DNA from: Thermoanaerobacter sp049701115
GTDB lineage: Bacteria; Bacillota; Thermoanaerobacteria; Thermoanaerobacterales; Thermoanaerobacteraceae
Assembly: GCF_049701115.1 (NCBI RefSeq)
Contig: NZ_JBNATX010000040.1
Location: 1 to 15,637 of the forward strand
Reading direction: 5' to 3'
Length of the DNA: 15,637 nucleotides
Part shown: positions 13,702 to 15,637 of the stretch, in pieces
Layout: the number at the start of each line of letters is the position of its first letter
How positions within the stretch are numbered: position 1 is the first letter of the stretch
Program-made: the position numbers and the translations under genes
Notes under the pieces: generated by a model
Databases searched by the model: none
The model's input: only the letters and a program-made list of their open reading frames with translations
What the model was told of the DNA's origin: nothing

Positions 13702-14121
13702 TTCCAAAAAAACCTATTTAAACAAGAGGAAAAGTATATAGAAAAGTTGTTCAAATCAAATGAATATGTAAATTTCAAAGGGAAGATATTTCTAATAATA
13801 GACAGAGGAACTTTTTCTGCAGCCACAAGATTTGCCATGTTCTGCAAAGAAACTGGTTTTGCTACATTGATAGGGAGAAGTACTTCAGGAGATGGTTCAC
13901 TTACCTCATATATGAGGCTTCCCAACAGTGGATTGATTGTGAGATTTGAAGCCGGCACAGTTTTAAACCGAGACGGGGGTTCATTTTTTATAGAAGGTGT
14001 AAAACCGGACATAGAATTAGACGTTCCAGATACAAATGCTGGCTATCCAGAAGTAAGAGCAGAAATATTGAAGCAAAAGACAGTTGAAGTGATTAAGTCT
14101 TTAGAAAAAGGCAAGTTCTAA
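13650..14121 (+). pseudogene. S41-family peptidase remnant (5' truncated, frameshifted)
   Basis: The C-terminal part of a tail-specific-protease-like S41 serine peptidase. NFKGKIFLIIDRGTFSAA has the nucleophile Ser codon at 13816-13818, followed by KETGFATLIG, LPNSGLIVRFEAGT, LNRDGG and the family's usual ending GVKPDIELDVPD. The PDZ and N-terminal domains (normally 200 residues or more) are missing. Up to 13712 the plausible coding frame reads DTPYVYGAFIVIPK; after a 7-A tract (13706-13712) the peptidase continues one frame over. Six A's would join the two, giving IPKNLFKQEEKY. The usual GEPT/GEKT after the nucleophile is GRST here. Taken together this is a decayed gene; the intact promoter and RBS upstream may be its original ones. 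Confidence 0.7.
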
Positions 14122-14574
14122 AAGGGGTGGAGGTTTATGATTATAAAAGTATTGATAAACTGTTAAAAGATTTAAATGTAAAAAGGGTGGAAGGTTTGGT
14201 GTAAGAAGACGCCAATATAAGTATAAATGGCTTTTACATTTGGGTTGTAGCTGAAATTGTAACTTACAGTTACAAAATTGAAATTTTTTACTGGCGATAT
14301 ATGAAAAAATGAGAAAAATGGAGGAAAGTGTGGATAAGTTCACCAAAATGAAATATCAGAAGAGTTTATGGACATTTTTGCTATTTTACTGGGAGAGATA
14401 AGAATGTTAGGATAAAATTGAAAAAGTTGTGGCTTTTATTGATGATATTTACTTTTTTGTTTGGGATACTGACATATATGGCGCAATTTCAGCTTGTGTG
14501 AAAAACGAATTGTCTTAATCTAAAGGGGAAAGTTTAATTTTATATTGCAACTTTATTCCATGGAGGTTATATAA
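14122..14574 (+). pseudogene. Stretch of unrecognised decayed coding remnants
   Basis: No intact gene of normal size fits this 453-bp gap. From GTG 14127 a frame reads VEVYDYKSIDKLLKDLNVKR and on to a TAA at 14202. It then continues open as EDANISINGFYIWVVAEIV to 14310, and coding-like sequence resumes in other frames (MRKMEESVDKF from 14309, HQNEISEEFMDIFAILLGEI from 14341, then IEKVVAFIDDIYFFVWDTD from 14417). This looks like one small gene broken by a stop and several frameshifts. I do not recognise the family. A 27-codon hydrophobic ORF also lies within it. Confidence 0.45.
14418..14501 (+). CDS. Possible 27-residue membrane/leader peptide
   Basis: A TTG-initiated ORF preceded by AGGA (14409-14412) at five bases. 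The product begins with two lysines after the start, followed by a hydrophobic stretch (LWLLLMIFTFLFGILTYM) and the tail AQFQLV. This is the outline of a signal-anchored peptide or pheromone precursor, 73 bp upstream of an ABC exporter gene. The TTG start, the lack of a clear promoter and a competing coding-like frame (IEKVVAFIDD) across the same bases make it doubtful. Confidence 0.18.
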   Translation: MKKLWLLLMIFTFLFGILTYMAQFQLV

Positions 14575-15637
14575 ATGGAGACGATAAAGAAATACATCTT
14601 AAAGTACAAGTTTTTAATTCTGGTAAACGCTATACTTATAATTTTCGTGTCAGCTCTTAAAGCTCTGCAGGCGATACTTTTTAAAATAATTGTTGACACA
14701 TCCGTTGGAAATTTAAATTACAGCATTTCTACGTTAATATGGTATTCAGTAGGGTTTTTAATAGCGGTATTTACAGCTGAAACCCTGTCAAAGGCGGCTT
14801 CAGCAGCTTTTAATAAAAAAGTATTGATAGACTACAAACAATCCATCATAGAAAGTTTCATAAATTCTAGAAGAAGAAAAATTACAAGCTCAGAATTGAT
14901 ATCTTTACTCAGCAACGATGTGAGAATGATAGAGAATAACTATTTAACAAGCCTCATTAATATTATAGAAGACGTTTTACTATTTATCGTGTCTTTATAT
15001 CTAATACTTCGAATAAACATTTATCTCACTATAGTCATTTTCATTTTTGGCTGGGTTCCAGTGATTGTGCCTCAGCTTTTCACAAAAATAAACCAGGAAC
15101 TAAAGGGGCAGTACCTTAAAAAACTTGAGAGGTTTACCAATAGGATAAAAGAGATGTCTCAGGGATTTGAAGTAATAAAAGCTTTTAACATAGAAAATAA
15201 AATCCTCAATATGGCATCAAAAGATAACAAAGATGCAGAAATGGCGGGGTATAAATCCGATGCATTTCAAGGATTTCAGGGGGCTTTGTCTATCGTGTCA
15301 GGATTTGCAATGTTTTTTGTGAATATTCTCGTAGCCACATATTTGGTTTTAAGAGGCTACATAACAGTAGGTTCTATGATTGCCGCTGTACAGCTTATGA
15401 ACTACATAGTAAATCCTTTAATTTCTGCATCTGTATATGCTACAAAGATAAAATCTGTTGAAAAAATAGCAGATAAAATCCAAAAAGAAGTAATAGACGT
15501 AAGCAAAGAGGAAGTCTCACAGGGAGATAAACCTTTTGAATTTAAAAATTCCATAGAAATCAAGAACCTAACCTTTTCCTACGATGGGAAGAGGAATGCT
15601 TTGTCAAACATAAATATAAAACTTGATAAAGGCAAAA
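14575..15637 (+). CDS. ABC exporter, fused membrane and ATPase domains (5' part)
   Basis: The reading frame runs open from ATG 14575 to the window edge (354 codons) and is incomplete at its 3' end. Residues about 12-315 form a type-1 ABC exporter membrane domain with several hydrophobic helices (e.g. FLILVNAILIIFVSALKAL, IIEDVLLFIVSLYLIL, and FAMFFVNILVATYLVL late in the domain). The nucleotide-binding domain begins with IEIKNLTFSYDGKRNALSNI, including the A-loop Tyr; the window ends just before Walker A. GGAGG lies eight bases before the ATG. Such exporters move peptides, lipids or drugs; with a possible peptide regulator upstream, peptide export is attractive but unproven. Confidence 0.85.
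   Translation, partial: METIKKYILKYKFLILVNAILIIFVSALKALQAILFKIIVDTSVGNLNYSISTLIWYSVGFLIAVFTAETLSKAASAAFNKKVLIDYKQSIIESFINSRRRKITSSELISLLSNDVRMIENNYLTSLINIIEDVLLFIVSLYLILRINIYLTIVIFIFGWVPVIVPQLFTKINQELKGQYLKKLERFTNRIKEMSQGFEVIKAFNIENKILNMASKDNKDAEMAGYKSDAFQGFQGALSIVSGFAMFFVNILVATYLVLRGYITVGSMIAAVQLMNYIVNPLISASVYATKIKSVEKIADKIQKEVIDVSKEEVSQGDKPFEFKNSIEIKNLTFSYDGKRNALSNINIKLDKGK

Noticed and set aside
13578..14012. Open minus-strand frame of 144 codons opposite the S41 remnant
   Set aside because: It has no RBS, runs through the promoter region 13570-13597, and the opposite strand clearly encodes S41 motifs.
1..15637. CRISPR arrays, tRNAs or rRNAs
   Set aside because: No regularly spaced repeats and no cloverleaf or rRNA-like stretches were seen on either strand by eye; a tRNA scan was not possible.

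Overview
The window looks like chromosomal DNA from a low-GC, spore-forming, thermophilic Firmicute, most like Thermoanaerobacter or Caldanaerobacter. This is inference from AT-rich sequence, strong AGGAGG-type ribosome binding sites, frequent ATA/AGA codons, a SpoIID-family cell-wall protein, a BofC-like protein, a DUF3189 protein, and three promoters fitting the sporulation/transition-state sigma factor SigH. No rRNA, tRNA, CRISPR array or insertion sequence was seen.

Layout: (1) 1-4857 holds a minus-strand gene for an unusual PLD-nuclease plus P-loop ATPase fusion, divergent from a secreted peptidoglycan-binding/SpoIID protein. The pair is bracketed by two same-direction copies of a structured intergenic element ending in a terminator. 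(2) 4925-8446 is housekeeping: hflX, a convergent DUF3189 gene, a Nudix-fold gene with a damaged Nudix box, then a two-gene unit of a YigZ/IMPACT protein and a CoA-binding protein. (3) 8446-11420 has two half-size TauE/SafE genes overlapping by ATGA, divergent from cysK-yebC, which converges on a cheW-like gene through a bidirectional hairpin. (4) 11530-12096 is a membrane-anchored BofC-like gene. (5) 12257 to the window end is an accessory-looking stretch: an HTH-TPR regulator whose -35 box lies in a perfect 14-bp palindrome, a promoter followed by a 21-codon hydrophobic peptide ORF that overlaps a decayed S41 peptidase, about 450 bp of further gene remnants, and the 5' part of an ABC exporter.

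Most interesting points: the PLD-ATPase fusion (a candidate solitary defence or DNA-processing protein); a SpoIID domain whose GHGVGM motif precedes rather than follows the catalytic part, suggesting circular permutation; and the regulator / small peptide / exporter arrangement, which resembles an RRNPP-type peptide-signalling locus. For the last there is a serious rival explanation: the peptide ORF may be a frame shadow of the S41 pseudogene. SigH-type promoters in front of the SpoIID, Nudix and cheW-like genes tie three otherwise unrelated genes to the same developmental switch.
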